DNA of 64,000 nucleotides from a virus. The stretch lies in the IMG/VR virus record IMGVR_UViG_3300026484_000394, positions 1 through 64,000 of that record; one strand, given 5' to 3'. Both the position numbers and the translations under genes were made by a program. The notes beneath the pieces are model-generated. The model was not told the origin of the DNA. It worked only from the letters and a program-made list of their open reading frames with translations, and did not search any database. Shown here in pieces: positions 24,401 through 32,244 of the stretch; the first letter of the stretch is position 1, and the number at the start of each line of letters is the position of its first letter.

Positions 24401-24950
24401 TGAGATGATGAATTATATTGAAATAAAGCCCGATGGAAACATTGTCTCTATCAGTCAAGGAAAAATGTCACTTCAGATGGCATATCAGTCGTTCGTAGAA
24501 GAAAGTATAACTCCATATGTTTTTGTGTCTATGCTTGCCTCGTACGAGACTTCTTTAAGTCAACCAAAACATGCAAACTCTTATAGTGCATACTCTACAC
24601 TCTCAATAAAAGTAGCCTTATTCTTAAAAGAGTCTGCTACTCCTTTTTCTGACTGGGAAGAGAAATACCAATCTCTAATAGGGCTAATCTTTATGGATGA
24701 TGATTTAGCTGAAAACATACTTCCTTTTCAAGCTTTTCTGATTTGGCTTTCCAATTGTGGAATGGCAAATATGTTTTCGTTTGCTGAGGATATTCAATCT
24801 TCTGCACAAACAGTTCTTAATGCTCTTGATTTCTCTGAATTAGGAAATATTTTTCTTCTTGATGGAAAAGATACTGCAGTGGATGCTTCAGCCTCTTTAG
24901 TGCAAGGTAAATTAGTTATGGTTTATAATATATCGGAAATAGGAGCTTAA
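21447..24950 (+). CDS. Very large virion-type protein, 1167 aa
   Basis: TTG start 3 nt after the previous stop; the next in-frame ATG is at codon 20, so TTG is preferred but not certain. Residues about 255-320 and 460-530 are two copies of a beta module with the pattern YTITIxxxxYxY followed by an acidic Ala/Glu helix and a strand (LVFENDDGD in one, MVEAKNGGD in the other). Similar modules occur in phage tail proteins. The rest is largely helical with few Cys. No enzyme motif was recognised. Size and neighbours suggest a tail or baseplate component. Confidence 0.55.
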   Translation: MRIDNEWLIAHVQQDRSIKAMQAATSSLVSQYDRLLATIMADKRNYMKESVSSTKDKIMTSKVKGFAELMPSSGVADGEEFNIEANDILIEAEMFLDIENAAWTIKKIKEQMSDKFVARELILMSPVLSSYLRASNIVSVDALSLRSDVLAVGTTEHISPFSRVDHTDLSNPNAIVNKQAFERAFYTANTKEPYASVNFQNSIKNIELSNSKLPYIEQNISDGELKGSGSKLSEYIQLSEGKSGSPQVDNIFILFGQEKEYTITIDETDYTYTAGADENPEDIAGELQAVLEENADLNIDVDTGYWSLVFENDDGDKPLGWYAESTDDSLAFGVRMALRDEGGDLEIEVDPDNEDGVLITFENDGSDTVYPFMEDLVNLVNGFSDSKIRVKLMPDYDVEDEYATVDTFDLEILASKISIEVQSDSAVDLPDSFSMMQEHISDYSESSSQSGKIEVIAFNKDDNYSITIGDVEYIVDMEDDENASVEDEESLAARFIELTQDDTLADVTRVVATIMVEAKNGGDSFAVVSSGEHNYVVPVIRETLLKYDIRQSLLIGSGKITGLQKAEGKVRYLNTPLSKGDVDGLLDAGYLYSSENLLLPQIDKTLAQEENEVPSVQRVGASIEKITRAKTGAITSAAKKIEQISKSMPVLVDPYYATSQAKSNRWFFVEAGGNSVAAKTSLEIALHTIAPSDFERLVYQDDAASFSTAIKNRLPNVGQDFESLHSLMTEKVPSYNASGLHSRMPSFQDIFKGSLIENLNSSLGEKVMYGFITYALLPQIDSLVDFILLMKLGIQMDDELKEQRFIALAGAYVADASSLEEFFCDPYFSDFMFGINEEEEAPENNYGLGGIPIDGTVTMAKLYFRNMRTQAMPIEDKKPVTMFSESLSILSIMPTFYIGSIQGASSKSTLSIKEKPIYQGSVPADLSLETEMTLGMGQLENYSTINEDFLLEELIRTGNSSTRIEAAINRFQTGFSKEYQTSIFSEMMNYIEIKPDGNIVSISQGKMSLQMAYQSFVEESITPYVFVSMLASYETSLSQPKHANSYSAYSTLSIKVALFLKESATPFSDWEEKYQSLIGLIFMDDDLAENILPFQAFLIWLSNCGMANMFSFAEDIQSSAQTVLNALDFSELGNIFLLDGKDTAVDASASLVQGKLVMVYNISEIGA

Positions 24951-24951
24951 T

Positions 24952-25671
24952 ATGCATTTTAGAAAGCAGAAAACATTTTTATCTAGAACAGAGTTGTCAT
25001 CTGAGACCAAAAGTAGAACATTGTTTGTTTCAGGAGACTCTGCAAAATTAGCCTTTTTGGATTCAAGAGAAGCTGTGCTTAATGGGGATCTTGTGGGAGT
25101 GGCTTCTACTACATTGGCTAGAGGAACAGCAGTTCGCTTACACGGTCTTCTGTCTAGTAATCTATATGTTGGGCAGTCATCAGAAGAAACTCCTGTCTTC
25201 TCGCTAATACTCAAGCAAGGCTTAGCTCCGTATGTGAATACTTCTATACCATCTCTTCCATATACATCTAGTGTGAAGATAATCTCTCAGGAGACAAATT
25301 CTTTCTCTTTAGTTGAATGGAAAGATGAGGATAGAGTATTCTCTGATTCTGGGGTTGTAACTAGCAAAGTTTTTGCAAATGCTATCGTTTGTCAAGAAGG
25401 AAAACCAGATCAAACTATTACTCAGGAATGTACAGTGTCAGAATGGGCACGAATTAAGATGACTGGAGACAAGGATGTTCAGATAACAACAGATGATACA
25501 TATGTTGATGCTGGAGCAGAAAAGCCAGAAGATTATGTCTCTAGCCAATTAACAGTCGACAATCAAGTTACGGAAGGGGTAGAAGGAACATATCCTGTCA
25601 TCTACACATTAGAGAATGTAACCGGCATTTTAGACAGACAAATAAGAAAGGTTGTTATTGTCAGCTCATAG
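24952..25671 (+). CDS. Virion-type protein with Ig-like C-terminal domain, 239 aa
   Basis: Residues about 160-238 match the pattern of the DUF5011/bacterial-surface Ig-like fold: ITTDDTYVDAGAE, then QLTVDNQVTEGVEGTYPVIY and a final strand in RKVVIVSS. Such domains decorate virions or bind carbohydrate. The N-terminal 160 residues are beta-rich and unclassified. The gene starts 1 nt after the previous stop, so coupled translation is likely. A promoter (25678-25686) follows directly, so this gene probably ends a transcription segment. Confidence 0.55.
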   Translation: MHFRKQKTFLSRTELSSETKSRTLFVSGDSAKLAFLDSREAVLNGDLVGVASTTLARGTAVRLHGLLSSNLYVGQSSEETPVFSLILKQGLAPYVNTSIPSLPYTSSVKIISQETNSFSLVEWKDEDRVFSDSGVVTSKVFANAIVCQEGKPDQTITQECTVSEWARIKMTGDKDVQITTDDTYVDAGAEKPEDYVSSQLTVDNQVTEGVEGTYPVIYTLENVTGILDRQIRKVVIVSS

Positions 25672-25686
25672 TGATTATGATATAAT
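25658..25686 (+). promoter_or_regulatory. Sigma-70-like promoter with extended -10
   Basis: TTGTCA (25658-25663), 17 bp spacer, then TATAAT (25681-25686) with the TGn extension at 25678-25680. This is the best complete promoter in the window. It starts inside the end of the preceding gene and lies about 30 nt before ATG 25715. Confidence 0.7.
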
Positions 25687-25714
25687 CTGTGTTAACTTTT
25701 AAACAGGAGTAAAT

Positions 25715-25918
25715 ATGGCAGATTATGATTTTACATCATGGAGTTGTTCTAAAATAGAGAGATTTTTAGAAGGAAAAAGAGTAGAGTGGTTTGTGGATAA
25801 TGTGAGCCTATCAGAATTGCAATTATTGAAAAGAAAACTATACGGCTGTAATAAAACTGTATATGCCAGAATGCAACGCTTCTTTGGATTGGCAGAGCAG
25901 AAAATAGCTAGGAGATGA
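25715..25918 (+). CDS. Hypothetical small protein, 67 aa
   Basis: First gene after a strong promoter, with RBS CAGGAGTAAAT. 67 residues, helical, basic C-terminus (RMQRFFGLAEQKIARR), two Cys. It may be a small regulator or assembly factor. No family recognised. Confidence 0.6.
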   Translation: MADYDFTSWSCSKIERFLEGKRVEWFVDNVSLSELQLLKRKLYGCNKTVYARMQRFFGLAEQKIARR

Positions 25919-25922
25919 TAAA

Positions 25923-26132
25923 GTGGAATGGCTACAATCTTTATCAGCTAAAAAAAAGATAGTAAAGAGTCAGATTTTTGTATTTGATGATGAGCTTTCA
26001 CCAGAGGATTATGCATTGCAAATAAATAGTATTGTTTTATCTAAGCATTCTTCAATCATCTCTGAGGAGAAAAACTGGGACCAAACAGGAATCCTTAGTA
26101 TTTTATTAACTTGGGAAGAGGAGAAGGAATGA
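25923..26132 (+). CDS. Hypothetical small protein, 69 aa
   Basis: GTG start 4 nt after the previous stop; the preceding AGGAGATGATAAA gives an RBS. 69 residues, helical with an acidic C-terminus (LLTWEEEKE). It overlaps the next gene's ATG. Unknown. Confidence 0.5.
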   Translation: MEWLQSLSAKKKIVKSQIFVFDDELSPEDYALQINSIVLSKHSSIISEEKNWDQTGILSILLTWEEEKE

Positions 26133-26443
26133 TTTATAGCAATTTAGTTTCACTTCATAATGATAAGTTTTTTGCTGAGACATCTAGTCTATCTAAATTG
26201 GAAGACAACAGGGGAATTATTCTCTTGAAGAAAAGCAATAATAGGCGTGATTTCCAAAAGTATCTCAATGGAGCATTTGATGATACTTTTGGAAAGCATA
26301 TTTTCACAAATCTAATGCAGTCAGATAGTGTTAACTTAAGCACCAGCGTTAGAGAGCAGGGAAGAGCTACTCTCTCGATACAGGTGGCTCTGCCTTCAAA
26401 TAATAAAACTTGTGTTATTCAAGTTCCACACGGAGAATATTAA
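26129..26443 (+). CDS. Hypothetical small protein, 104 aa
   Basis: I set the start at ATG 26129, preceded by GAGGAGAAGGA and overlapping the preceding stop (ATGA). An in-frame TTG at 26111 is possible but has a poorer RBS. Mixed alpha/beta with a long beta hairpin at the end (GRATLSIQVALPSNNKTC). No known family. One of four small genes under the 25658 promoter. Confidence 0.55.
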   Translation: MIYSNLVSLHNDKFFAETSSLSKLEDNRGIILLKKSNNRRDFQKYLNGAFDDTFGKHIFTNLMQSDSVNLSTSVREQGRATLSIQVALPSNNKTCVIQVPHGEY

Positions 26444-27118
26444 ATGGCAAACATAGTAATAAATGCAGCAGTTTCCAAGGTTCACAAAGATAAAGCTTCA
26501 GGTATAGCAACTGCAATTAGGGATAAAAATATTGTAGGCTTTATGGATTTAAGAAATGTTATTTATGAGAATCAGACTAGGCATATCGCAGGGCTAAAAT
26601 ATGACAAGAATGAGAGAATGTTCTACATGGTGTCTCCAAAGAAAGCTGATGATGTAAATATAGGGATCTTTATATCTACTTATGACATTGAATTGGTACA
26701 CGGAAAGATTATGGCAAAAGAGGAGCTTTCTGATGTTTATGAACTTCCTTCAGTTGCTGAGAAGATGAGTAGAGGTGGATACAAAAAATCATTGGACACC
26801 ACTATTCAGAAGCGTGCAGAAGTATTTCCAAAAAAGGTAAATCTAAAGATATTGATAGCAACAGCAAAGGATAAGTTAGTAATAAGAAATAAAGCAGGAT
26901 TCCTCTTTACTTGTGATTTTAAGACTGGGAAATGGCATACTTTAAGACCAGGTTCTAAATTACAAACTATCTTTATGATGGAATCTGACGATCTAAATAT
27001 TCAATCCATTTTTAAGCATAGCCTGCCTTTTCCTGCCTTAGATAGGGGGATGTTCGACAAAGAATCTAATGCTTCAGAAACTTTTGACATGACGAAGCAT
27101 ATTTTAGATAATGTGTAG
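26444..27118 (+). CDS. Hypothetical protein, 224 aa
   Basis: Abuts the previous gene. 224 residues, basic, mixed fold, with beta-strand pairs (KVNLKILIATAKDKLVIRN) and an aromatic turn (KTGKWHTLRPGSK). No signal, membrane span or catalytic motif. Conserved context only: it is followed by two larger structural-type genes, so a virion role is likely but unproven. Confidence 0.5.
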   Translation: MANIVINAAVSKVHKDKASGIATAIRDKNIVGFMDLRNVIYENQTRHIAGLKYDKNERMFYMVSPKKADDVNIGIFISTYDIELVHGKIMAKEELSDVYELPSVAEKMSRGGYKKSLDTTIQKRAEVFPKKVNLKILIATAKDKLVIRNKAGFLFTCDFKTGKWHTLRPGSKLQTIFMMESDDLNIQSIFKHSLPFPALDRGMFDKESNASETFDMTKHILDNV

Positions 27119-27147
27119 TCTAAGACCACTCTACAAAAGGATATAAA

Positions 27148-28545
27148 ATGACTTTCGATTTCGACAAATACAAAGCGATAGTGGATTATATAAGTTCTAG
27201 TACAGGGAAAATCACAACTTCAATAGACAAGCTTATTGCTGGAACTATTGAAATGAGAAAGCATTCCACTGCGGCTATAATTAGATATAGTACTAACATC
27301 ACTGAGATTTCAATGGGAAGACTATCAAATAAGATTGACAGCTCTCTGTGGCTAGCACAAGGGAAGGTGGCTCTGCATATACAAAATGGTGCAAGGCTTC
27401 TCTTTTCTGAGAAGTATATTTTCAGAGAAAACTCAATGCTTCCAACTAAGCTTCCAGCAGAAGCTCTTGAAATATTAGGTAAACAATTTGCCTCAAGGGA
27501 TTCTGTGAAGAGTCTTTTTTCAAGAACATATTCCTCTTCTGTAGCTGATTTTTCTGGCGATGAAGTTCCAAACATTTTATATTTCCGAAATCATTTTCTA
27601 ACGACAAAGGGGTCTGTGCTTCAAGGACCTCTTGAGGTATCCTCTGAACAGGTAACTGAAGATAATAACTGTATGTCTTATCGTATTGCGTCTAAACTAG
27701 CTGGGGTAAATAAAGCAACCCTTATCGCACGACTACAAGTCGACCAATTAGAAACAAATCTATTTATTGCTCAACAAGCAGTAACTATGGAAGCTGCTGT
27801 TGAAAAAGTCGACATAGACAGTGGCGTTTCTTTATCTGGGGCTCCCTCGGATAAATCACTAATCTTAAGAAGCAATATAGAGCAGGTAGCGGTCAAAAAA
27901 AACCTATCAAATATAAGAGAAGCAATAATCTCAGACAAAGAGTCTTTTTCTTCTTCTGATGTTGTCACGGAAGTGTATGCTAGTAAGGGTGCTGCAGAGC
28001 ATGGAATAATTCAAGAAGAGTCAATAAAAATAGATGCTGAAACTCAGCCCCATTATTCGGTTGCAAGAATTCATCCATCTTTAGAGTATTCTTTAGCAGC
28101 AAAGCCTGATTCGACTTTGATTTCTGGTCTTTCTGATAGCCTCTACTCTTCTCGCTCACTTGATATGGAAAAGAATCAAATTGCATATGGACAATTCACT
28201 GCTATTGTCCCAAGAGTTAAGGGAGAAATTGCAGACGAAATATCTGCTGAAATTCTATCTGACCCTAGAGGTAAAGCAGCAGCAACGCTTAAGCTGGTTT
28301 TCGAAATAGTTGCTTCTCGTTTAAGAATGGAAAATCCAGAGCTATTTATGGGAAATACGGAACTGTCTCAACTAAATAATATAAAGGGAATTATTATGAA
28401 GCCAGGAGACACAGTAGCATTTAACAGAAGACCTATTTTGAAAGCAGAGAATAATGAAGCGGCTTCAGCAGAAGATATCCTTGCAAAAGTAGTTCACTTA
28501 GAGAAACCAGTTTTGTCTGCTAAAGTTGGGAAATGGAACTTTTAA
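27148..28545 (+). CDS. Hypothetical virion-type protein, 465 aa
   Basis: RBS AAAAGGATATAAA. Residues 1-60 are helical; the middle is a mixed Ser/Ala-rich region with many short strands; the end has a helix (AAATLKLVFEIVASRL) and a beta tail. It overlaps the next gene by 13 bp. No recognised family. Co-orientation and coupling indicate a partner of the 28533 product. Confidence 0.5.
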   Translation: MTFDFDKYKAIVDYISSSTGKITTSIDKLIAGTIEMRKHSTAAIIRYSTNITEISMGRLSNKIDSSLWLAQGKVALHIQNGARLLFSEKYIFRENSMLPTKLPAEALEILGKQFASRDSVKSLFSRTYSSSVADFSGDEVPNILYFRNHFLTTKGSVLQGPLEVSSEQVTEDNNCMSYRIASKLAGVNKATLIARLQVDQLETNLFIAQQAVTMEAAVEKVDIDSGVSLSGAPSDKSLILRSNIEQVAVKKNLSNIREAIISDKESFSSSDVVTEVYASKGAAEHGIIQEESIKIDAETQPHYSVARIHPSLEYSLAAKPDSTLISGLSDSLYSSRSLDMEKNQIAYGQFTAIVPRVKGEIADEISAEILSDPRGKAAATLKLVFEIVASRLRMENPELFMGNTELSQLNNIKGIIMKPGDTVAFNRRPILKAENNEAASAEDILAKVVHLEKPVLSAKVGKWNF

Positions 28546-30044
28546 ATAAGCTTGTTGAAGCTGGAGACCAGCCTGGGATTTTTTCTTCAACAGTGCAATC
28601 TTTTCAGAATGGTATCGTCTGTGGGTACTCTCTGCATATAGACCATGCTGTAGATGCAGACATTGTAGTTCCAAAGGGGTATGTTCGAGTTTCTGTATCT
28701 GAAAGCATTTCAGGGGCTGGTATCACAAGACACTCAGATTACTTTCCGAAGCTAGCACTACTATTAGATAAGATGTTCTTTTTTACTCCAGCTTCTATCA
28801 ACCCTACTATGGGAACAGTAGCAGAAATACCTCATTTCACACCAGGGGAAAGAGCGTCTCTTTATATGAGCATATTTGAAATAGAGACTACTCTTAGAAC
28901 AATGCTAGACAAGCTCAACATTGTAGCCACTATCGAAACTAATTTAAGCTTCTATGAGTGTTTAATGCAGTTTAAAAAGAACTTCAAACCTCTTGGGCTA
29001 AAAGTAGTGGATAATATGATTGGAACAAGATTAACAATCAATAGTTTTTTTATGATGCTTTACCGTGGTTTTGAACTGCGTCTTGAAGTTACTGCAGATA
29101 CTATTGTGTTGACTGATTTATTTCAAATGCTTAGAAGAGCAGACGTTATTTTGTCTGCAGAGGATATTACAGGCACACAAAACTATATAAATTTCAGAAA
29201 GATACCAAAGTATACGACCACAGCGATAGGTTCTGACGGAAGCATTTTAGATACTTCTCCTGTGGTCGCAGGGGATTTTTCGAGATTAACACAGACAGAA
29301 AGAAATTACAAATCTGATACACGAACACATGCTTTGCCTTTTGCTGATATGTCGTTATCTATGGATGCTTCTCAGGAAGCAATAGCACAGAGTAATATGT
29401 TAATAAGGGCTGCCATAATTAGTCCTAAAATTGAAATTGAAGATAAGACGGATCAAATGGGTGAAGCGACAGTGCGGGATTTAGAATCTTGTGGTTTCGA
29501 AGACCTTGTAGTAAAAGTTCCTGTCATTCAAAAGAAGTCAGCTTTTTTAGAAGAACTGCTGATACAAGCTCAAACAAAAGAACTGGAGAAACAGAAAGCG
29601 ATAGAAGGAATTACTCCAGAACAGCTTGCTGACATTGACCGACAAATAGCAGCAATTAGCATTCCTCCGGAAAAAGCCTATGATTTGTCTGCTATTTCGG
29701 TTAAGCTAAAAAGTAACTTTTCAAAGTTTTTACACACTCTTGCTGCATACAGAGCTATGTCTGCTTCTATGTCTCGCTCACTTATGATGGAAGATATTAC
29801 CTGTCCCGTGAACACTCCATTTACCATAGAGAGAGGGGAGAGTGTTGTTTGTAGGCAGAAGATTGCTAGCTCAGATGGTCAAACTAAACAAGATTTTATA
29901 AACATAAATTTACATGGAGCTGGGTTTGTTCAGTCGGTGAGTGTTGTTCAAGAACCTGGGATTAAAACCTGCACGATAAACTATATCAACTTTGGAGCAG
30001 CAGAGTATGAGTTATATTCAGACGAAGGAGAAAAAGAAGAATGA
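28533..30044 (+). CDS. Hypothetical virion-type protein, 503 aa
   Basis: Starts inside the previous gene and ends inside the next (ATGA). The N-terminal beta region contains FQNGIVCGYSLHIDHAV. A helical block lies at about 105-210, a long charged helix at about 340-380 (ELEKQKAIEGITPEQL) and a C-terminal beta domain from about residue 420. Unclassified. The presence of two Cys-containing C-terminal strands (MEDITCPVNTP, ESVVCRQKIAS) is noted without known meaning. Confidence 0.5.
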   Translation: MELLNKLVEAGDQPGIFSSTVQSFQNGIVCGYSLHIDHAVDADIVVPKGYVRVSVSESISGAGITRHSDYFPKLALLLDKMFFFTPASINPTMGTVAEIPHFTPGERASLYMSIFEIETTLRTMLDKLNIVATIETNLSFYECLMQFKKNFKPLGLKVVDNMIGTRLTINSFFMMLYRGFELRLEVTADTIVLTDLFQMLRRADVILSAEDITGTQNYINFRKIPKYTTTAIGSDGSILDTSPVVAGDFSRLTQTERNYKSDTRTHALPFADMSLSMDASQEAIAQSNMLIRAAIISPKIEIEDKTDQMGEATVRDLESCGFEDLVVKVPVIQKKSAFLEELLIQAQTKELEKQKAIEGITPEQLADIDRQIAAISIPPEKAYDLSAISVKLKSNFSKFLHTLAAYRAMSASMSRSLMMEDITCPVNTPFTIERGESVVCRQKIASSDGQTKQDFININLHGAGFVQSVSVVQEPGIKTCTINYINFGAAEYELYSDEGEKEE

Positions 30045-30346
30045 GAACACTTGAGATTATTATTGGGGACACTACCGAACTATCAGTCGAGATAGAAGAT
30101 GGAGCAGAAGATGCAGATGAATTAAAGTTAACTATTTATGCAAGCAAGAGTCAAGAAGAAGGCTTTACTGGAGAACTTCTCTCTGTCGAGCCATCTTCAT
30201 ATGTTGAAGGCGTTGCCACTTTCATCTTTGAGACAGAAGGGCTGGCTTTTTCTCCAAAGACATTGTTTGGACGCTTTCATATTGAGAACAATAGCAAAAA
30301 GAGCAATACCTATTTCAAACTGAAGTTTGTATATTCTGTGCTATAA
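30041..30346 (+). CDS. Small beta-sandwich protein, baseplate-fibre-like, 101 aa
   Basis: 101 residues, nearly all beta. Its beginning (EIIIGDTTELSVEIEDGAED, then ELKLTIYASK) resembles the small N-terminal domains of phage baseplate or fibre proteins that start with a GDT-x-L-V/I-x-I strand pair. A role as a fibre adaptor fits the following fibre-like gene. The resemblance is weak. A promoter overlaps its end. Confidence 0.4.
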   Translation: MRTLEIIIGDTTELSVEIEDGAEDADELKLTIYASKSQEEGFTGELLSVEPSSYVEGVATFIFETEGLAFSPKTLFGRFHIENNSKKSNTYFKLKFVYSVL

Positions 30347-30347
30347 T
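30339..30347 (+). promoter_or_regulatory. Extended -10 promoter before fibre-like gene
   Basis: TGCTATAAT, identical to the element at 2200-2208, 31 nt before ATG 30379 and overlapping the stop of the preceding gene. No good -35. Confidence 0.6.
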
Positions 30348-30378
30348 TCTGTTTCAATAATTCACACAAGGAAAATTC

Positions 30379-31218
30379 ATGAGTTTAATTAGACGTAGAA
30401 AAAAGTCAATCGCAGGTTTAGAGTCAACTCTAGCAAAAGCAGTTCAGAAAGATCAGATTTCTTCTAATCTTGACGATATTTTAAGTGGCGGAGTAGACAA
30501 TAAAGTTAGTTCAACATCTGCTATTCAAGCACTGTATGAAAAAGTAATCCAAAACATCAAAGATAATAAAGTAGTTCTTACTGATATTATTGATGATGCT
30601 GCTGAAACTGGTGGCGAAATAACTTGGTCAATAGATCAGATCAAATCGTTTGTTGCTTCTGTTAATGACAGTATTGTTGTTAGTAATCTTGCAGAAAGAG
30701 ATGAGATTGAAAACCCAGCAAGTACATTAATAGCATTTGTTTTAGACACTGCTGGTGATGAAAGTCTTGGTAAGAGTGAAGGTAACCCTGCTTCATATAT
30801 TTATGTTGAAGGCGATGGCTGGAAGCTAATGCAAGTATTAAAGGGAGATATTGATTTAACTCCATATGTGAAAAAAGATTCTATTGTAAATAACATCACT
30901 GAAGGTGGAGCTGGAGTTCCTTTATCGGCTGAGCAAGGTGTTGTTCTTGCAGCGATGATTGCCGAAGGAATTAAACTTGCTTCAGTAGAGATGGTTGTAG
31001 ACGCTCTTGTTGTAGACGGAAATTATATTACTCTTACTTATGAAGCGAGAGGAGCAATCGTTAATAATACTATTGAAATAGAAGTTGATGATGGAATTTG
31101 GGATATTGTTGATATTGAAAAAGATGCAGACAATGCGAAAAAATACAAAATTCTTTCAGATAATGATTCTGAGTATGATGGAAAGAACTGTAAAGCTTCT
31201 TATATTAAACAAAAGTAA
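30379..31218 (+). CDS. Tail-fibre-like protein, 279 aa
   Basis: Shows short patterns common in phage tail-fibre shafts: a repeated helix/turn with SSTSAIQALYEKV, a SNLAERDEIENP segment leading to YIYVEGDGWKLM, and VPLSAEQGVVLAAMI, which resembles the SAAQGKVL motif of fibre proteins. It begins with a basic N-terminus. RBS AAGGAAAATTC. It is followed by a terminator and is the only gene between that terminator and the promoter at 30339, so it is probably expressed as its own unit, perhaps at high level. Confidence 0.6.
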   Translation: MSLIRRRKKSIAGLESTLAKAVQKDQISSNLDDILSGGVDNKVSSTSAIQALYEKVIQNIKDNKVVLTDIIDDAAETGGEITWSIDQIKSFVASVNDSIVVSNLAERDEIENPASTLIAFVLDTAGDESLGKSEGNPASYIYVEGDGWKLMQVLKGDIDLTPYVKKDSIVNNITEGGAGVPLSAEQGVVLAAMIAEGIKLASVEMVVDALVVDGNYITLTYEARGAIVNNTIEIEVDDGIWDIVDIEKDADNAKKYKILSDNDSEYDGKNCKASYIKQK

Positions 31219-31222
31219 TCTA

Positions 31223-31260
31223 GCCTCTCTTTCGTAACCCTTTGCGAGGCGTATTTTTTT
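31223..31260 (+). terminator. Rho-independent terminator-like hairpin
   Basis: GCCTC (31223-31227) pairs with GAGGC (31246-31250), followed by GTA and seven T. The stem is short and the loop long, so strength may be moderate. A new promoter begins immediately after. Confidence 0.6.
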
Positions 31261-31269
31261 AGGTATAAT
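31242..31269 (+). promoter_or_regulatory. Sigma-70-like promoter
   Basis: TTGCGA (31242-31247) with a 16 bp spacer to TATAAT (31264-31269), overlapping the terminator, 40 nt before ATG 31310. Confidence 0.5.
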
Positions 31270-31309
31270 TACTTAAAAATTTCGCCGATTCGCATACAAG
31301 GGGTAAATC

Positions 31310-32242
31310 ATGAATTTTAAAGAACAAGCTATTCAAATAGCATCCGCAGAAGACCCATATGGGGAATTTGAAAAAGCCGCATCCGAACTTTCAAGCAATC
31401 ATAAAACAACTTTAGCACGAGAAGTAAACAAGCAATTCTTCCTTAGTCGACTAAACGGTGAAAATGAAAATATAGCTTTTGATATTATCCAGCCTTCTGC
31501 TTCAAGTTCTGTATCGCATACAGATATAGAACAATCCGTTGTTGAGAAAACAGCATCTGTTTCTCAAGACACTCTGCCAAATAAGAGTCACTTAGTGACG
31601 AGTGACATGTTCTCTTTAGGAGAAACAGTCTACAGAGGCAAGCATTCTTCGTCTTTTGGTGGAGCATCAGAACATCTTGAAAAAATAGCTGAAGCCCAAG
31701 TAGATGAAATACATCAGCAAGCAAAAGAGCTTCGTCAAGATAACTTGGCCACTGCTAAAATGAGAGTGCGAGCAGACTTAAGTGAACAACTAATGTTATG
31801 TACAGAGGATTTATGTAAAGTAGCTAGTGATGCTTCCGAATTCAGAAGTGTAGCCAAAATGATGTTAGATGTATCTCTTACGGACGATCTTTCTGCAATG
31901 GTAACGATGTTTAACGATACCGAAGCAAATATTGTTAAAGTAGCCTCAGTACCTCTCTCTTTCGACAAAGTAGCTTTAACAACATCATATATCCAGCAAA
32001 TACTCTCTCTTCGTGAAAACAAAGAAGCACTTCAAGAAGCAGACACTGTTGAAAAAGTAGCATTTCTTGGAGCTTTAATAGGAGGGGTTGCAAGAAAAAT
32101 AGGGGGTGGAGTAGCAGGAGTACTTGGAGGAACCGCTAAAACCGTACTAAAGCACCCCGGCAAGGTAGCGGGAGTAGGCCTTACGGGAATCTCTGCAAAG
32201 AGTGGTATTAACAGCTCATATAAAAAAATTAGTGGGCTATAG
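31310..32242 (+). CDS. Virion-type protein with many K-x-A-S motifs and Gly-rich end, 310 aa
   Basis: Carries at least six copies of a K-x-A motif: FEKAASE, VEKTASV, LEKIAEA, LCKVASD, IVKVASV and VEKVAFL. It ends in a Gly/Ala-rich, hydrophobic and basic tail from about residue 255 (LGALIGGVARKIGGGVAG and VAGVGLTGISAKSG). The rest is helical. The tail could be membrane active; the motif may be a processing or packaging signal shared with the products at 17648, 19273 and 44852. It has its own promoter and RBS (AAGGGG). Likely an internal or ejected virion protein (inference). Confidence 0.55.
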   Translation: MNFKEQAIQIASAEDPYGEFEKAASELSSNHKTTLAREVNKQFFLSRLNGENENIAFDIIQPSASSSVSHTDIEQSVVEKTASVSQDTLPNKSHLVTSDMFSLGETVYRGKHSSSFGGASEHLEKIAEAQVDEIHQQAKELRQDNLATAKMRVRADLSEQLMLCTEDLCKVASDASEFRSVAKMMLDVSLTDDLSAMVTMFNDTEANIVKVASVPLSFDKVALTTSYIQQILSLRENKEALQEADTVEKVAFLGALIGGVARKIGGGVAGVLGGTAKTVLKHPGKVAGVGLTGISAKSGINSSYKKISGL

Positions 32243-32244
32243 TC

